Position numbers and translations under genes: made by a program. A stretch of 64,000 bases of DNA from Lampris incognitus (lineage: Eukaryota > Chordata > Actinopteri > Lampriformes > Lampridae). Each line of letters begins with the position of its first letter. Within the stretch, counting starts at the first letter, position 1. The DNA lies in assembly GCF_029633865.1 (NCBI RefSeq), contig NC_079219.1, forward strand, positions 52,971,121-53,035,120, written 5' to 3'. Below are positions 1 to 23,323 of the stretch, piece after piece. The notes under the pieces were generated by a model that saw nothing but the letters and a program-made list of their open reading frames with translations, made no database searches and was not told the origin of the DNA.

Positions 1-3000
1 TCATATTGTATGTTGCCGTTGTGTTGTATTAATCCGAGGTTGGGCCGGCTCTCTCCTAATCTGTATAATACCAAAAAACGAGACCCCTTGGAAGATATAA
101 ATACCGACATTTTAGGGTTTGCCTCTTTGCTTTGCTGGGAAAAGAGATGCTCTGTCCCGTACAAGAATTGCCTCCAGCCTAACGTGTAGGGGTGTATATC
201 ATCGCCGCAGTTATGATTCATAGCGTACTGTAACGGTGCGGGCCCAGAGGGCAGTTTGGTTCGCTTGGTCCTTAAAGTGTGCACCAAAGTGGAAATATTA
301 AAACAAACATGCAGAAGACCAATGGAACGGGGGGAGGAAGACGGCATGCCGAGGGTAGTAATCTGAAATCTGGGTATAACCCCCAAAGCAGTGGTTTATA
401 CCAGTTTTTGTGTGCATGCAAGGACCTGCAGCTCGAGGAGCAGCGGATATGAATTCCTGACTCTCCTGAGAGTTTGTCCTCAAGAGGTTATTGGCCACAG
501 CTCCCCCCCCCCCCCCCCGCTTCACTTCAATTCTGCACTTAGGCGATATGCTTGTTGTTTTTAAACTCCCCAATCTAATTTTGGGAAGGAAAGGTGTTAA
601 GTTAAAAATAATAAAAACACAAGTACACGGCCTCCCCCCTTTTTTTCACCCCCCCCCCCTCTGGTACTGTTCTGTTTCTTCCACATTGGCCAGAGGAATG
701 GAATGCTGTGAATCAGAGAACGCTGTGGGGCAATTCTGTTGGGAGAGGTATGCCTTTATGTTTCCAAGCCATTATTTACTCGCTAACGAAGTGTTGATGG
801 ACCCATCCTGTAAAAAAAAATGTTGCACTGTCATTTTTATTTTCAGGTCATATTTCTGGTAAGATTTATTCCTGTGGCTCGTCGGCGATGCAGACAAATC
901 TTGATTAAACCCGTCCAGAATCCAGTGGCGGTTTCTTCGTAGAGACAGATCCTGGGAATGTGAACTGAGCTCATATGTTCTCCACTAATACAGCATGTGT
1001 CCAGGAGCTGCAGGATGTTTTCTTTCTGGAAGTAGCATGGATCTGTTTATTATATCGTCCTGGAAGTCGCCGTAAACACTTGTTATTTGCATTGGAGTTG
1101 TGCAGCCAACAGAGGGAGATGCCTGTCGCATTCAGTTTAGATGACAGTTCGGGCTACGGGCCACTGGCACAGCATGGAGATTTAGCTTAATTCCTGCACT
1201 TAATATCACATTTTCTGCTTTTTTTTCCATTTAAATTTTTTTGTATCCACATTAATGGATAAATATGGATTGGGATTTAGTAAAGGATGGGTCATTTGAT
1301 TTCTAGTGGCACTTCTATGTCACCGGACTTGTTCGCTATCGTTCTTGCCAACACCTGAATGCCTTCACCCTACTCTCACCATCTTGTATCAGGATACTTG
1401 ATAAATTACCTCGAAATCGCACAAGAGGATTTGAAACTCGTTCACATCTGCATGCGTGATCCAGGTTATGACGTGATTCTGTGAAGAGAACTGCTTCCTG
1501 TCTCATCTCCAGAAGCATCGAGGGGTTCGCTTCTTTTAACCAGCTCGGTCCCCTGGAAACGGTTTCAGACTTTTGGGTCCAAGCGTTTCCACACAAGTTC
1601 GGTGTATGTCAGGCCGTTGCTGTCGGAGCTGACATGGCCTTGTCTCTCTGTGTTGTCCTTGTTTGTTGCCTGACTTGTTTTAATATCCCCCCCCCCCCCC
1701 CGCCCGCGGCTGGTGTGCCGTGCATGTGTCCGAGGTGTTAGCCCAGGGAAAAAAAGGCTCCAAATGACTTATTGGGGAATAATGAGGCAATTAGTTGGCC
1801 TTGAGTGGAAAAAATTCTGCAGCCCACCCCCACCCCCGCCCCCACCCCTTGGTCCACTGGCCTATGCCTGCATGGAGAAGTGCGAAATCTGGCGCGTCCT
1901 GCCAAGTGCCTGTGAAGCATAATTACAGAGAGGGTGCTTGATTTGGCCTCTCTTCCTCCTCATCTGGTGGCCTGCTGCTTAAAACACATTCCCCCTTTAT
2001 AATTAGGCGCCTGGAAAACAAGCTCACATTCTTGTCCCCGTTTCCCGTGCAAGCCTGCGGGTTGACTCCCTCGGCGATAGGTGGCGCTGTTCGGCTGTCG
2101 ATAGAGGACCGTTACCTTATATGGCCACAGCAAAACATGCAGTAAAACACCTAGCCTGGGGTTTGTTCAGAAGACAGTTGGTAGTTTACTGAAAGGGATA
2201 TTTTGGTGGTGTGGGAGGTACTTCAGATGCTCCAGTATCTCCTCATCCTTCTGTTGTGGTGCTGCTCGCCCCCTGAACCAAAAAAAAGCCCAACGAGTCC
2301 AGCGGTGACTCGTAACGGGTCTTTGAAATTCAAACAGATAGATCAGAAAAGCTCCGAAATCCAAATTGTCAGTTGCGCGTGCCACAGTTTGGTTTAAGAC
2401 CCGTACAAACAAAGCCCGTTATCGGTACAAATGGTGATGAGCTGTTCCTGAGGTTTGAAACGGGACTTGAGGTTGGATCCTGGCTCGATGATGACAGAGG
2501 AGAGTCGGAACGGTTTGGCCGCGCTCGAGCTTCCCGACTTGCTCTTTTCTCTGGCCCATCCTAATGGCACCGGTTCAGAGACGGGATCGGGAGTGCACGG
2601 CTGGTCCGTCCAGACCCGCCTTCGACATTTCGGCCAGGTTTACGGTGGCAGATTATGGCGAACGCTCAGAAGCAGCTCTGTGTAAATTACTGGGGAGGGC
2701 AAAATGTTTGACGTTGAAGCCGGGCCGTGTTGCAATGCATGCACGGCTGCCTCCTAAATGGCCCCGTATTCTGGCGCGGTATGAAAACACACGGCGTGCC
2801 GCCATTCGCCGGAGTGTTTACCCTGTCGCCGGGCTCCCGGGCCCGTCTAAGGCCACGGGCGAATAGAAGCCATGCTATTTAGGCCTGGGTGTAGCTGCAC
2901 AGCCCAGGGCCTGGTCTAACGACGGCCTGAAGAGTCCCATTGGCCCGCGCTAACAATGGGCCTGTTTGTTGCTTCTCCTCACTGGGGGCTCATTTAGAGA

Positions 3001-4027
3001 AATTTCGGAATCCACCCTTCCCACCCCCCAGAATCTGAACGGAAGTAATAAATTTGGGAAGCAGTAAGCAGTGCTCCCATCTCTGCACCTGGTGGACCTA
3101 ATTATGTTTCCACACCCCCCCCCCCCCCCCGACACCAGTACCGCTGTTCCTCTGCTCAGATAGCGAGGCCAAGAGCTGCTGGATCCTACCAAAGCTCCCT
3201 CGCGGGGGGTAATGTGCAGGCCGTGTTTGTGTCACATGACCCGAGTGCCTGGTTTGGTGTACTGAACTAGCCGATATATCGGATATGTTTTATGAACTGG
3301 ATTTTATGTTCCGTTGATGCTGGTGTGTTTGTTAGCGTGTCCGTGTCTGCCCGGGTACCCAATTCAATTTCCCGGACCGCACTAAAGATAGTCTTTCAGT
3401 CTCACTGGGCTATTTCGGTAACCGGCACTGGCAGCTCACACATGCCCGCTTGAACGAGTTTCATTTCCTCTATGAGAGGTCATAGCTTAATGAATTACCT
3501 GTGCCACCACTCCTGGAAATGCTCCCCGCTGCTTAGAGGCGCCATAAACATGTCACCATGATGCTCGCCACTCTGCACTACCCCACGGCGCACTTGGCCC
3601 CAGAGGGTCCGGACTGAGGCCCCGAGACTGGTGGAAATGAGGGAGAGAGGTGTGACTGAGTCTGGGGCAAGCCATGTTCAGAGGTGGGGGTGGTGCAGGG
3701 TGTGGGGAGGGAGGGGGGGGTTGTGGGGTGGGTAGGGGTAATGAAGGGGTGCTAGGCGTCACTTCCCCTGTTGCCTTAGGAAGGCTAGTTGTGTGATCTT
3801 CCCTTGGTTTCCTGTTGTGGGCTGGTCACAGGGGCCCTAATGAGGACGTGGTTCTTGTATGATGTGTTGTGCTCTTGTGTGGCTCTGCCAGTGAGTCACC
3901 GTTGCAGTAGATTTATTTAAATATAATATATGTATGTCGATCGATTTAAAAATAAGTAATCGATCGCACAATTTGCTGTGATTAATCACGATTAATTGCT
4001 TTTTTTCCCTTAAGACTGAAGCTTGGA

Positions 4028-4208
4028 TTTTTTTTATTTTTTTTGGCATTTTCCACCTTTATTTGGTAGCGATAGTGGAGACAGGAAAGGCGGGGGAGAG
4101 AGAGGGGATGAGATGCAGCAAAGGGTGCAGGCCGAACTCGGGGCCGCCACGCTAAGGACTCGGCCTTATGCGGTACCACGCTACCAGGTGAGCCACCGGG
4201 GCGCCCCC
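4028..4208 (-). mobile_element. tRNA-derived SINE, family B
   Basis: On the minus strand this starts with a tRNA-like head (GGGGCGCCCCGGTGGCTCA) at about 4208. It runs through a degenerate B box and ends in an A-rich tail (T-rich on the plus strand at 4028-4043). The layout matches a short fish SINE family known from many teleost genomes. No clear target-site duplication was found, so the edges are approximate. Confidence 0.6.
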
Positions 4209-4292
4209 GTAATGATGGATATTTAAATGTAAAACCACCGAATTCATGTAGAATCAGCACTAAGGAGGTATATATAAATTCAAATACTATTG

Positions 4293-4691
4293 GGTTTTGT
4301 TTGTTTTTGTTGTTTTCTTCTTCTCCCTTTTTCTCCCAAGTTAGTGGCCAATCGATCCCTATTTTAGCTCCAACACCCACCCTCGTACCGCATGCGTTCG
4401 CCAACCGCGTCTCTCCGGCCGGCAGTCTCGAAGGAGACGCCTCGCCGCTTTCGTGACAAGGCGAATCCAGGCCGAACCACTGCTTTTTCCCCACACCCCC
4501 AGAGACGCATTCACGTGACCAACACGAGCCGACCCCGCCCCCCTCCCGGAGACGGCGTTGCCAATTATCGCTGCTTCGTCGAGTCCGGCCATAGTCGGAT
4601 CTGACGAGACCGGGGTGCGAACCCCCGGTCCCCGGTGGGCAACTGCACCGACACAAAGCCGACGCTTAGACCGCTACACCACCGCGGACCC
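4293..4691 (-). mobile_element. tRNA-derived SINE, family C, with 13-bp target-site duplication
   Basis: The minus strand carries a tRNA-like head from 4691 with an A-box-like segment and a B box (GGTTCGCACCC), then a GC-rich body and a T/C-rich end. It is flanked by a perfect 13-bp direct repeat TCAAATACTATTG at 4280-4292 and 4692-4704, the expected mark of a retroposed insertion. The intact duplication suggests a fairly young insertion. Confidence 0.75.
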
Positions 4692-4816
4692 TCAAATACT
4701 ATTGTTTAATAGCAGCTTTACTTTGAACACAGATTCTCTCCTGAGAACTACAGACTTCCAATAAAAGCCATCAAGGCCATCAAAACTGACGGTCAGTTTG
4801 AAAGGCATATTTCTCC

Positions 4817-4876
4817 TCATGTCATGTCATGTCATGTCATGTCATCTCATCTCATCTCATCTCATCTCATCTCATC
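4817..4876 (+). repeat. Pentanucleotide repeat (CATGT)n then (CATCT)n
   Basis: About five CATGT units run directly into about eight CATCT units. This is a compound pentamer microsatellite in jazf1 intron 1. Confidence 0.9.
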
Positions 4877-7841
4877 ATCAGCCACTTCTCCAGGGTCGGG
4901 TCATAGTGCTATTTCTTATTTATTTCTTAAATACACACTTACAATATATTATATACACAATAACAAAACCCGGGCCTGTGTGTTAACGTGCCGGTCGAAT
5001 TTAAGGTTTTGTGAAGCCGCCACGTTGATCACGTGTTCATCACAGAACCCCGTTCTGCGCCCCAGTAGCCCAGCGTGGCAGGACATCCCCATGAGGGGAT
5101 GAGGGCCGGGAAACGAGCAAAGCCTCCCGCTGCGAGCAAGAGGAGACGAAGGTTACCGGCTGTACCAGCCCGGCCGGGAGCAGGGAAGGGAAAGGCGGCT
5201 CTCAAGTCCGCGTTACGCGTTATGGGTCCGAGGCCCAGATACAGACGAGTTTTACGAGTTGATACGAGACCGCGTTGGCACCGTGCACGACCCGGTCCCC
5301 CGGCGTGCCTGTGGAACGGCCTCGCACAGCCCGCCGCAGGAAGTAAACAAAACGTAATTGCGTTAATTTTTTTTAAGGTCATAAATATTTCAAAAATAAC
5401 TGCAAAAATGAATGCGTTAATTTCTACGCCATACGCGCACACAGCACAACTATGCTGATGCGGTCGTCTTCTCGTGCCGCCGTCACTCATTAATTCACCT
5501 TCACTAATTGTTCGCTGTGTAAACAAACCTCGGCGCTTATGAGGAGTGATGTTGATGCGTCTGCAGCCCGGGGGCGGGGGGGGGGGCAAACAAATACAGT
5601 TATGTCTACCAGAAGGCTCCCGTGAGTCGACCACCGAGGTGGACCACCTGTGTGGATTGATTAGAGGGGTTTCCATCTTCCCTCAAAGCGCTGGTAGTCC
5701 CGGCCCTTAATCTTAAAGCCAGGGGCAGGGGCGGGGGGGGGGCTTTTCTGTCCTGGTGGCCTCCCCCCCCCAAAAAAAGGAAGAATAGCGCGGTCTGTGG
5801 GGGATTGGCCCCCCGCTGGCCCCCCCCTTCCCCCCCCCCCCGGGTCCCCAGCAGAGGTGTGTGTGATTTACAGTGTGTGGGAAGGGATTGATCCGCGGCT
5901 ATTGGGAGCGGTTGGTGAGCTTCCCGCCCCTCCACTCCCGGTTGCTCATTAGGGCTCTTAAGCGAGGATTTTTTTTTTCTTTTTCTTCTTCCTTCTCGTG
6001 TGCTCACGCACACACATACCAACACACATGGCTCACAACATTCTCCTCGCCGCCTCCGGCTTTTGGCAGGGGAATAATGCCGTTATTAATGTGTCTTACT
6101 TACTTTATGTTTCCATGACTAGGAGCGGGCTTCGGAGAGCGGAGGGAGAGGTGTGCAGTCCTTCTTCTGTCTGTGGCTTAATCCGCCATTAATGAAACAC
6201 TTGCCTAGGATTGAAAGAAGCCTCCTGGGTCTTTGAGGCTGAGGTTTGGGCTGCTCTTAAGGTCTACCTGCCAGCAGCTGAAAAACCTGCCATTACGTGG
6301 TGCCTTAATCTTTGCGAGTGGCTGACGCTCGTGATTTTTTTTCTTCTTCTTCTTCTTCTTCTTCCCCTCCTCCTTTTTAACCCCTCTCTTCCACTTAGGC
6401 CGGCGTCCTTTCGTTCCTCGGGGTTTCTGCTCGACTTTTACGGCGCTTGCCTCGGAACTGGGAACGTGACTCGGGGTTCGGCTGAACTGGTTAACGTTAC
6501 CTTTAGCACACTTTATGGCGGGATTAGGCTGGTAGCCTGTACCGCTAAAACCCTGGATGCAATCTGTCTTATGTGTTTCCTTTATGCACGGCAAGAGTGG
6601 TGCATCTGTGAACCATTACCCCAGTAAGAATTAATTAAGTGTGTGCGCGTTGTGTGTTTGTGTGTGTGTCTGTGTGTGTATGTCTACCATCAATTTATGC
6701 CACATAAATGTTTTTGTTGTTTTGGTTTTTTTTTGTGTTTCCGGTAGAAATACTGTTTTCTTCCATCTACAACCTGCCTACTTTTTTGTTTTTATTCTAT
6801 ATGGCGGGGGAGGGGGGGGCTCAGGGCCTAGCAAAAAGAAGTCCCCCCCCCCCCCCAGCTGCTCGGAAACACCTTTTAAGAGGTTACCCGGTCACATGGC
6901 GTTCGCGCCCAGGGCCGCTTCTGCGGAGCGACGGGTTTAGTGTCCGCCGAGGGCCTTCAGACCGCATCAGCTGCCTGGATTTGACAGTTATTGATTGAAA
7001 CCACAACAGAGAATCCAGACTCTTAAATGAGCACAAATGAGCTGAAAAACAGCCCTTTTTTTTGGGGGGGGGGGGGGGTGCTTCCCGCAGGAAGGCCATA
7101 AACCTTCACCCCATGAGTCGCTTTCTCTTATCTGTACCTTCACTTTTAGTCATTTGGACGTTCTTTGTTGTTTTTCCTTCTTTTATGTGATTTCTTAATT
7201 ATTATTATCATTTAATGGAGCCCTTTGTGGTTATGGCTGGAATATACTGATACTGTTGTTCTATTATTCCAACTATTCACCCGGTCCTTATTTGAACAGT
7301 GTGAAAAAGAAAATGTGAAAACAAAAGAAGAAGAAAAAGAAAGAAGTGTGGCAAGAACTCGCACATACGTCGATAAATCGTAACAAACTATATCAGATGA
7401 CCAAAGAATACACATTATTGAGCGGAAAGGTGTAGGCTTATTACGCCGACCCTTTTTAACTCGTACCAAAAGAAAACGATGCAAAACCTCGGCCCCAAAA
7501 TACAAAGTCAAACGTTTCATTCGTCATGTCAGTCATCCCGTCACCCCGTTATCCTCATACCGCCGGTATATATTTATCATTTGTGAGCTTTTTTTTTTTT
7601 AAATTCACAAAGTGTGCTACACATTTTTAATTCTGTCATGGTTATTCCGTAATAAGTCAACCCCATTAATAGTTGTACAGTTGTTATAATTATTATGTGG
7701 AGAAATTACTCCGGCATCTCAAAACCTTCCTTCCTCCAACATGAAACCCAACATTATTCAGCCAATTAACCAATCTGTGCCTCATTAGCATGCTATTTCT
7801 TAAGCATCAAGTAGGCTTGGGTGTACATTATTTAATTTTTG

Positions 7842-7942
7842 ATCAATAAATATGATCAATATTTCAGTTATCATTCAATTTTATCAATAAATATCTAAAA
7901 TTATATATATATATATATCAATAAAAAAATAGTAGATCAATA
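7842..7942 (+). promoter_or_regulatory. Cluster of ATCAATA words (candidate Onecut/posterior-HOX-type sites)
   Basis: The heptamer ATCAATA occurs at 7842, 7855, 7883, 7917 and 7936; four copies extend to CAATAAA. ATCAATA matches the core of Onecut-type sites and CAATAAA that of posterior HOX/CDX sites. The stretch is very AT-rich and contains an (AT)n run, so chance clustering is possible. Confidence 0.25.
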
Positions 7943-8340
7943 AATATGCAGATTGATTATATGGCCACCCACATTCCCCGGTCACTGTGCTGTGGATAGG
8001 CTCAAAAATTCAGCTGATGGGAAGTGTTGGACACGTCCCACATGCTTTGCCGGAAGGCGCCGGACCGAGCAGGACACCAGGACGGAGGGAATGGTGTCCA
8101 CGTAACTTGTGCGAACGCTCCCAAAAGTACAGACTGGTTAAATTGACGTTTTGGCCTCAGATGGCCTCTGTTGGGATACACACATCCAGACAAGCAGGTG
8201 TGTCGGTGCTCCTGGATGTATACCCCTAAATAACCCCCCCCCCCCGGTACACGACATGACAAACCAAAACCATTATTAGACACCGGATTCACAGATGTTA
8301 GGCTTTCTCAGAAGTCATAAATACATGTAGGATATTAGAA

Positions 8341-8343
<3 letters not shown>

Positions 8344-8380
<37 letters not shown>
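8344..8380 (+). repeat. (CA)n microsatellite
   Basis: Uninterrupted CA dinucleotide run of about 18 units in jazf1 intron 1. Confidence 0.95.
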
Positions 8381-8383
<3 letters not shown>

Positions 8384-9631
8384 ATGTACACATCCCAACG
8401 GCCGTTGGACGTTGTCGGATGTTGGGAATGGGAAGAACATCAGGTGAAACACCATCATAAAGCCCATCTCGACACAGGGGGGGAAGAAAGGGGTGAAAAA
8501 CGGGGGGGGGGGCAGGATGAACAGAGGATGACAAATCCAGAGTAGACAACAGCTCCCCTCGTTTCAAACTCTTGCTTGGTGTCATGTGGCGGCGCTGTTC
8601 AGAGCGTCGGGACGGCCCGAGCCGACATGTGGGGGGTCCAGCGTCCCCGTGCTGCAGACTTCTGCAACGTGCCACACGGGGCTCGAGATTCAGCAGCATC
8701 CCACAGACATTTGGTCCGACTGCTGTGTATGAATGAACCTGTAAATGAGAACCAGCGATAGCTTTGACCACATGGGGGTAGCAGTCTTTCACAGCTCGGT
8801 CAGGGGCGGGTAGGCCCCTGGCCGGCAGGGGGGGAAGACACGGCGTTGTTTTACGAGGCACCTTAAAACATCGGCGCTCCCCGCATGGATGGCTGTCAGC
8901 AGTGATGTTTGAAGTCGGGCCTGGTCCAGCTCGGGGGTATGGATGGCTGATTATCGTTGCGCTGCGGCGTAAGCTGGATGTCTGGAAGTCAGCATGGGAA
9001 AGCACAGTGTGTGTTGAGTGTGGTCTCGTATGAGTAATATGCAGCCCCAAGCAAGGGCATTAAAAAGGGAAGGGGGGGGGGGGTGAGAGAGCTCCTCTTC
9101 AGATGGGAAATATACATACTCTATACTATACCGGCTGCCGTTTGCTTTCTAGGATACGCAAAAACGTGGATCCCACCACGGCAAAATCCTCGGATGTCCA
9201 AACCGGCAGATGGATGGAGCCGGCGAACAGTAAAACTTGAAGGAGAACTCAGGAACAGTCTCGCTCGATTAATACAAAAGACTCTGTTGTGTTTAGATCG
9301 TTGCCTTGTTTGTTTGTTTCTCCATTAAAAGAAGAGTTCTTTTGTCGAGTTGTCCCGGTGTCGGGGAGTGTGGAAATCAGATGGCTTTGTGGTGGATCAC
9401 CGGCAGCTATTTGCTCGACAAAACTGCAAGTCTAGACAGCGGCGCGTGACGCCGCGTTGGGGCTAATTGGGAATTGCTCAATATCCGGCAGCGCCGCTCC
9501 GCTTCCCGCACTGTCTGCTGTTTTATGTCACGCTTACATTTCTTATTCCCTCATTTATTCTGCGGGAGGTTCGGACGGGACGGGCGTGCTCCTTCTCAGC
9601 ACCACTCCGTCACACGAGTCGAGCTCGGCAG

Positions 9632-9746
9632 CCGCCGGCCTCCACCGCCGGCCTCCACCGCCGGCCTCCACCGCCGGCTTCCACCGCCGGCCTCCACCGC
9701 CGGCCTCCACCGCCGGCTTCCACCGCCGGCTTCCACTGCCGGCCTC
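9632..9746 (+). repeat. 13-bp GC-rich minisatellite (GGCCTCCACCGCC)n
   Basis: About eight or nine copies of a 13-bp unit with C/T variants. Because 13 is not a multiple of three, the array is open in all plus-strand frames and mimics a Pro/Ala/His-rich protein. It lies about 130 bp before the jazf1 exon 2 acceptor. Confidence 0.9.
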
Positions 9747-9877
9747 AGACCGCTCTCACACTGACGCAGTTAAAGAAACAACAAAACAAAATGGCAGCTT
9801 TTGAATAAAGGGAGGGGCGCTCACATCTCTAACCTTTACCTCTAACCTAACCCGTGTCGAACTCTTCTCCCTTCCAG

Positions 9878-20411
<10,534 letters not shown>

Positions 20412-21065
20412 GCCGGGATGCCGGAGCGACTGGCGAACCTATCCAGCCACCTCCCGCACCACCCGAACACCAACAGCACCAGCAATGGCTGTTTCTTATT
20501 GCAACCCCCCCCCCACCTTCCCAACCAGTCTATCTATCCCCTTCTCTCTCTTTCAGCCTCTCTGTCATTCCACCTTCCACATCCAAGAACGTTACTTTTG
20601 CTTGCATGTTTCAAATGTATTCTTTTTCATATTATTATTATTATTATTATTTTGGAATGTTGCATCTTTTTGTACTTCAGTTTTGTACTTTTGCACATTT
20701 AAGCTATCGTTCATCTTTTTGAAAAAATTTTTGACGACATGTGGTGCTTATTGTCGAGTATCTCAAGACACGGCAACAGCAGTCCAGAATGTAGGATAAC
20801 CTGCTTTGAATGCAATTTGAGGAAATATTGAAGTTGGGAGAATACAGGAAAGGAATTAATTTTTTTTTTTATTATTCCTTGAAAGGAAGTTTCACAACCA
20901 TGCCTTTGCTGCTCTGAGCCAGTGTCTCTTCTGAGCCCAGACAGAACAGGAGCAAAGGAGAAAAAAAAACATTGAATGTAATATTGCATCAACTATCCTA
21001 TAGGCTATCCTACATTCTCTATAAAATACAAAGTTTAAAATCAGGCGTTAAGACTATTTTAGCGT

Positions 21066-21722
21066 TCGTTATGCATGCTCGATAATTTCCAGGTAAGAAA
21101 ATCAAAGAAAGTTGAATCAGTTCGTCCCTCAACTAAGTGCCCTCTTCAGTCTAAACCGACTGCAGGTATCCCCGCCCTTATAACGATACAGGTGCGTGAC
21201 AACCGAAACCAAAGGTCGGTTTCATTTTTTTAAATGGGCGTGGCCATTAAAGAGGAAACGACCATCCCTGAACTGACCGGGGGGGGGGGGGGGGGCTAAG
21301 AGTGCATCTGTGGCCAACTAAGGGGCCTCTTCAGTCTAAACCGACAGCAGGTATCCCCACCCTTATAACTAAACAGCTGCATAACGACCGAAACCAACGA
21401 TCGGTTTCATATTCAAATATGGGTGTGACCATTAATAAGGAAACGACCATCCCTGAACCAGGTGGGGGCCTAAGAATGCATCTGCTGCGATCTTACGATG
21501 CTGTGAATAGTACACGAGGCCCTTAGATACGTGGAACTAGAGCTCACGCCCATATTTGCATATGAAACTGGTCGTTGGTTTCGGTCATTATGTACTGTAT
21601 TGTTTATAGGGTGGGGACACCTGCAGTCAGTTTAGACTGAAGAGGTCAGTTAGCTGCAACATATCTGTCAAGAAACGTATCCAGATGAGCTGATCAACCT
21701 TGTTTGATGTTTTACCCTTTGT
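21066..21722. mobile_element. Penelope-like element terminal fragments (no ORF)
   Basis: A left piece on the minus strand (21072-21180), a second copy of the same block (21310-21370, about 187 bp away) and a right piece on the plus strand (21590-21722) match the tail of the Penelope-like element ending near 54853. Shared words include GCAGTC(A/G)GTTTAGACTGAAGAGG and AACGTATCCAGATGA. The ribozyme-like core is damaged in both orientations. Confidence 0.7.
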
Positions 21723-22571
21723 TTCATATCAACAGAGCTGAAGAGCCTGCTCAGCGGTATTCTCGATCATTTTTCCTCCATCGGACTGCAAACCAACACG
21801 TTTGCACCAAAAGTTCTCAGGAGCTGTTCGTAAGCATTTCAGCGCCACAATCATACCCAAGTGTTCTGATGGTTATCAAGTAGTCAGCCGTTACGCTGTT
21901 CCTCGGAGCCATGGCAACGTTGTGCCATTGGTCCCGACGTTAAAGAACCTTTTTATTTTTTTTCTTGCTATTCTATAGTGAGGGATTTAAGCACTTTTTG
22001 TAACCAGTTTGCCAACCAATTAGGAGGCTCTCGTTGCCAATATGTCCTTGTCTTTGGTGTGTATGTGCAGTAGCTACCAAAAACAAGGCATGAAGCTCAG
22101 AGCAGCTCAGATGTTCCTGGTGAGGTGCGAACACACAAACCTCCGGTGTTTCCTCCTCGTAGCGAGATTTACGTATCTGGTTGCCTTTAACTGTAGACGA
22201 CAGCATTCCAATTCACTACAGCTCTTCGTACGGCTTCACCCTTTTGACAATGAAGGCGTATTTTCTTTGGAGTATAAAGGTGTTCTAGAAAGATTTTTTT
22301 TATTTTATTTTCTAAAACCAAAAATTGACCGCTCGGTCCAGAACGCGTCCCGTTTCTTGCTGAATCATCACTTTACATTTTCAGGAAACGGAAGCCCTTC
22401 ATTAAACCATGCATTTCCACTCATCCTGTCCCCATGTCGGTGCTGGCCGTGGGGCAGAAGGCTCCTGCTTTGTGCCATAATGCGTTTTTTTATTCCAGGT
22501 GAGGGCCCCTGGGACGCTGCCAGCGGGGCCGAACCAGAGCCGGAGAGGGGCGGTTCATCAGTGACCCACTG

Positions 22572-22577
22572 AATAAA
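22572..22577 (+). terminator. jazf1: Candidate jazf1 polyadenylation signal AATAAA
   Basis: AATAAA followed after about 25 bases by a GT-rich stretch (GATGTCTGTGTTGTC). It would give a 3' UTR of about 2.2 kb. Another AATAAA lies near 22838. Not provable without transcript data. Confidence 0.4.
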
Positions 22578-22966
22578 ACATCTTTACTGCATGGATGTCT
22601 GTGTTGTCATGGCGCTACAGTCCATAGAATTGAATCGTGACAGTATTGTACTGCCAGTAATGGAGGGTTAGTATTTGATATATTGTGTACAGTGAATGTA
22701 TTGTTATGTGTTGAGTTCATTAAATTATATTTTCATATGTTTGTGGATAAAAGAAACATTACTTTAAACGTGTATAAGGTAAAGACAACACCAGAGGTTG
22801 TTTTGGAAACTAATGGTGAACTCTTCTTTTTCCAAAATAAAGCTGCTTCATGTAAAATTTTATTACATTTAGAATAAAAAAAGGGCATCTTGACATGTGC
22901 CTCAAGATCTGCTGTCGCAATTATTGAACTCCACATATCGTTTGATAGGAAATCACTTCCAAACAT

Positions 22967-22972
22967 TTTATT
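22967..22972 (-). terminator. tax1bp1: Candidate tax1bp1 polyadenylation signal
   Basis: TTTATT on the plus strand is AATAAA on the minus strand, about 815 bases after the tax1bp1 stop. A weaker alternative is near 22857. If used, the two genes' poly(A) sites would be only about 350 bp apart. Confidence 0.35.
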
Positions 22973-23323
22973 CTGTCGTATTCGATACATGGTACTCACT
23001 AAAATTAAAACATCTGAATGACTGGAATAACTTATGAGAGGAAAATAAACCTAACTAAGGCTGACATGCACTATTTAGCTAATGGTAAAAGTTGTTTTAG
23101 TCAGACAGCTCTGTTAAACAATGAGAAAAATCAAACCTAACACTCGACATAAGACACAACTCTCGGTTGCACACACACGTTAAAGGCGTCCACAAACACT
23201 CGCTTCAATATAGTTTTCTCATAGATGATTTTAACGGTATTATCATTTCTTGATGATCACAGAAATAATTATTTCTCGCTGGCTGCGTAAAGCTGCTTCT
23301 TTTTTTAAAAAGGATAGGACAGC

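Larger units (their letters stand above)
1..9877 (+). other. jazf1 intron 1, 3' part (no exon found)
   Basis: No coding exon is recognisable here; the jazf1 N-terminal exon (about 38 residues with the first C2H2 finger) was looked for and not seen, so this is read as the end of intron 1. The sequence is rich in poly-C and poly-G runs (for example near 504, 1687, 3115, 5825, 6842, 7062, 8225 and 9069). Two tRNA-derived SINEs, a pentamer repeat, an AT-rich motif cluster and a CA microsatellite are listed separately. Stretches at 1860-2030, 6060-6210 and 7690-7810 have mixed composition and homeodomain-type TAATTA-like words, which would suit enhancers, but conservation cannot be judged here. 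Confidence 0.6.

Noticed and set aside
5029-5676. 215-residue minus ORF and its plus-strand partner at 5075-5458
   Set aside because: GC-rich intron sequence open on both strands with no recognisable domain, splice signals or codon-like bias.
9457-9808. Three overlapping 96-115 residue Pro/Ala/His-rich open frames
   Set aside because: They come from the 13-bp GC minisatellite, which is open in every plus frame; no start context, homology or splice fit.
1-9877. jazf1 exon 1 within the window
   Set aside because: No stretch encoding the expected first C2H2 finger with a phase-1 donor was found on the plus strand; intron 1 is very long in vertebrates.
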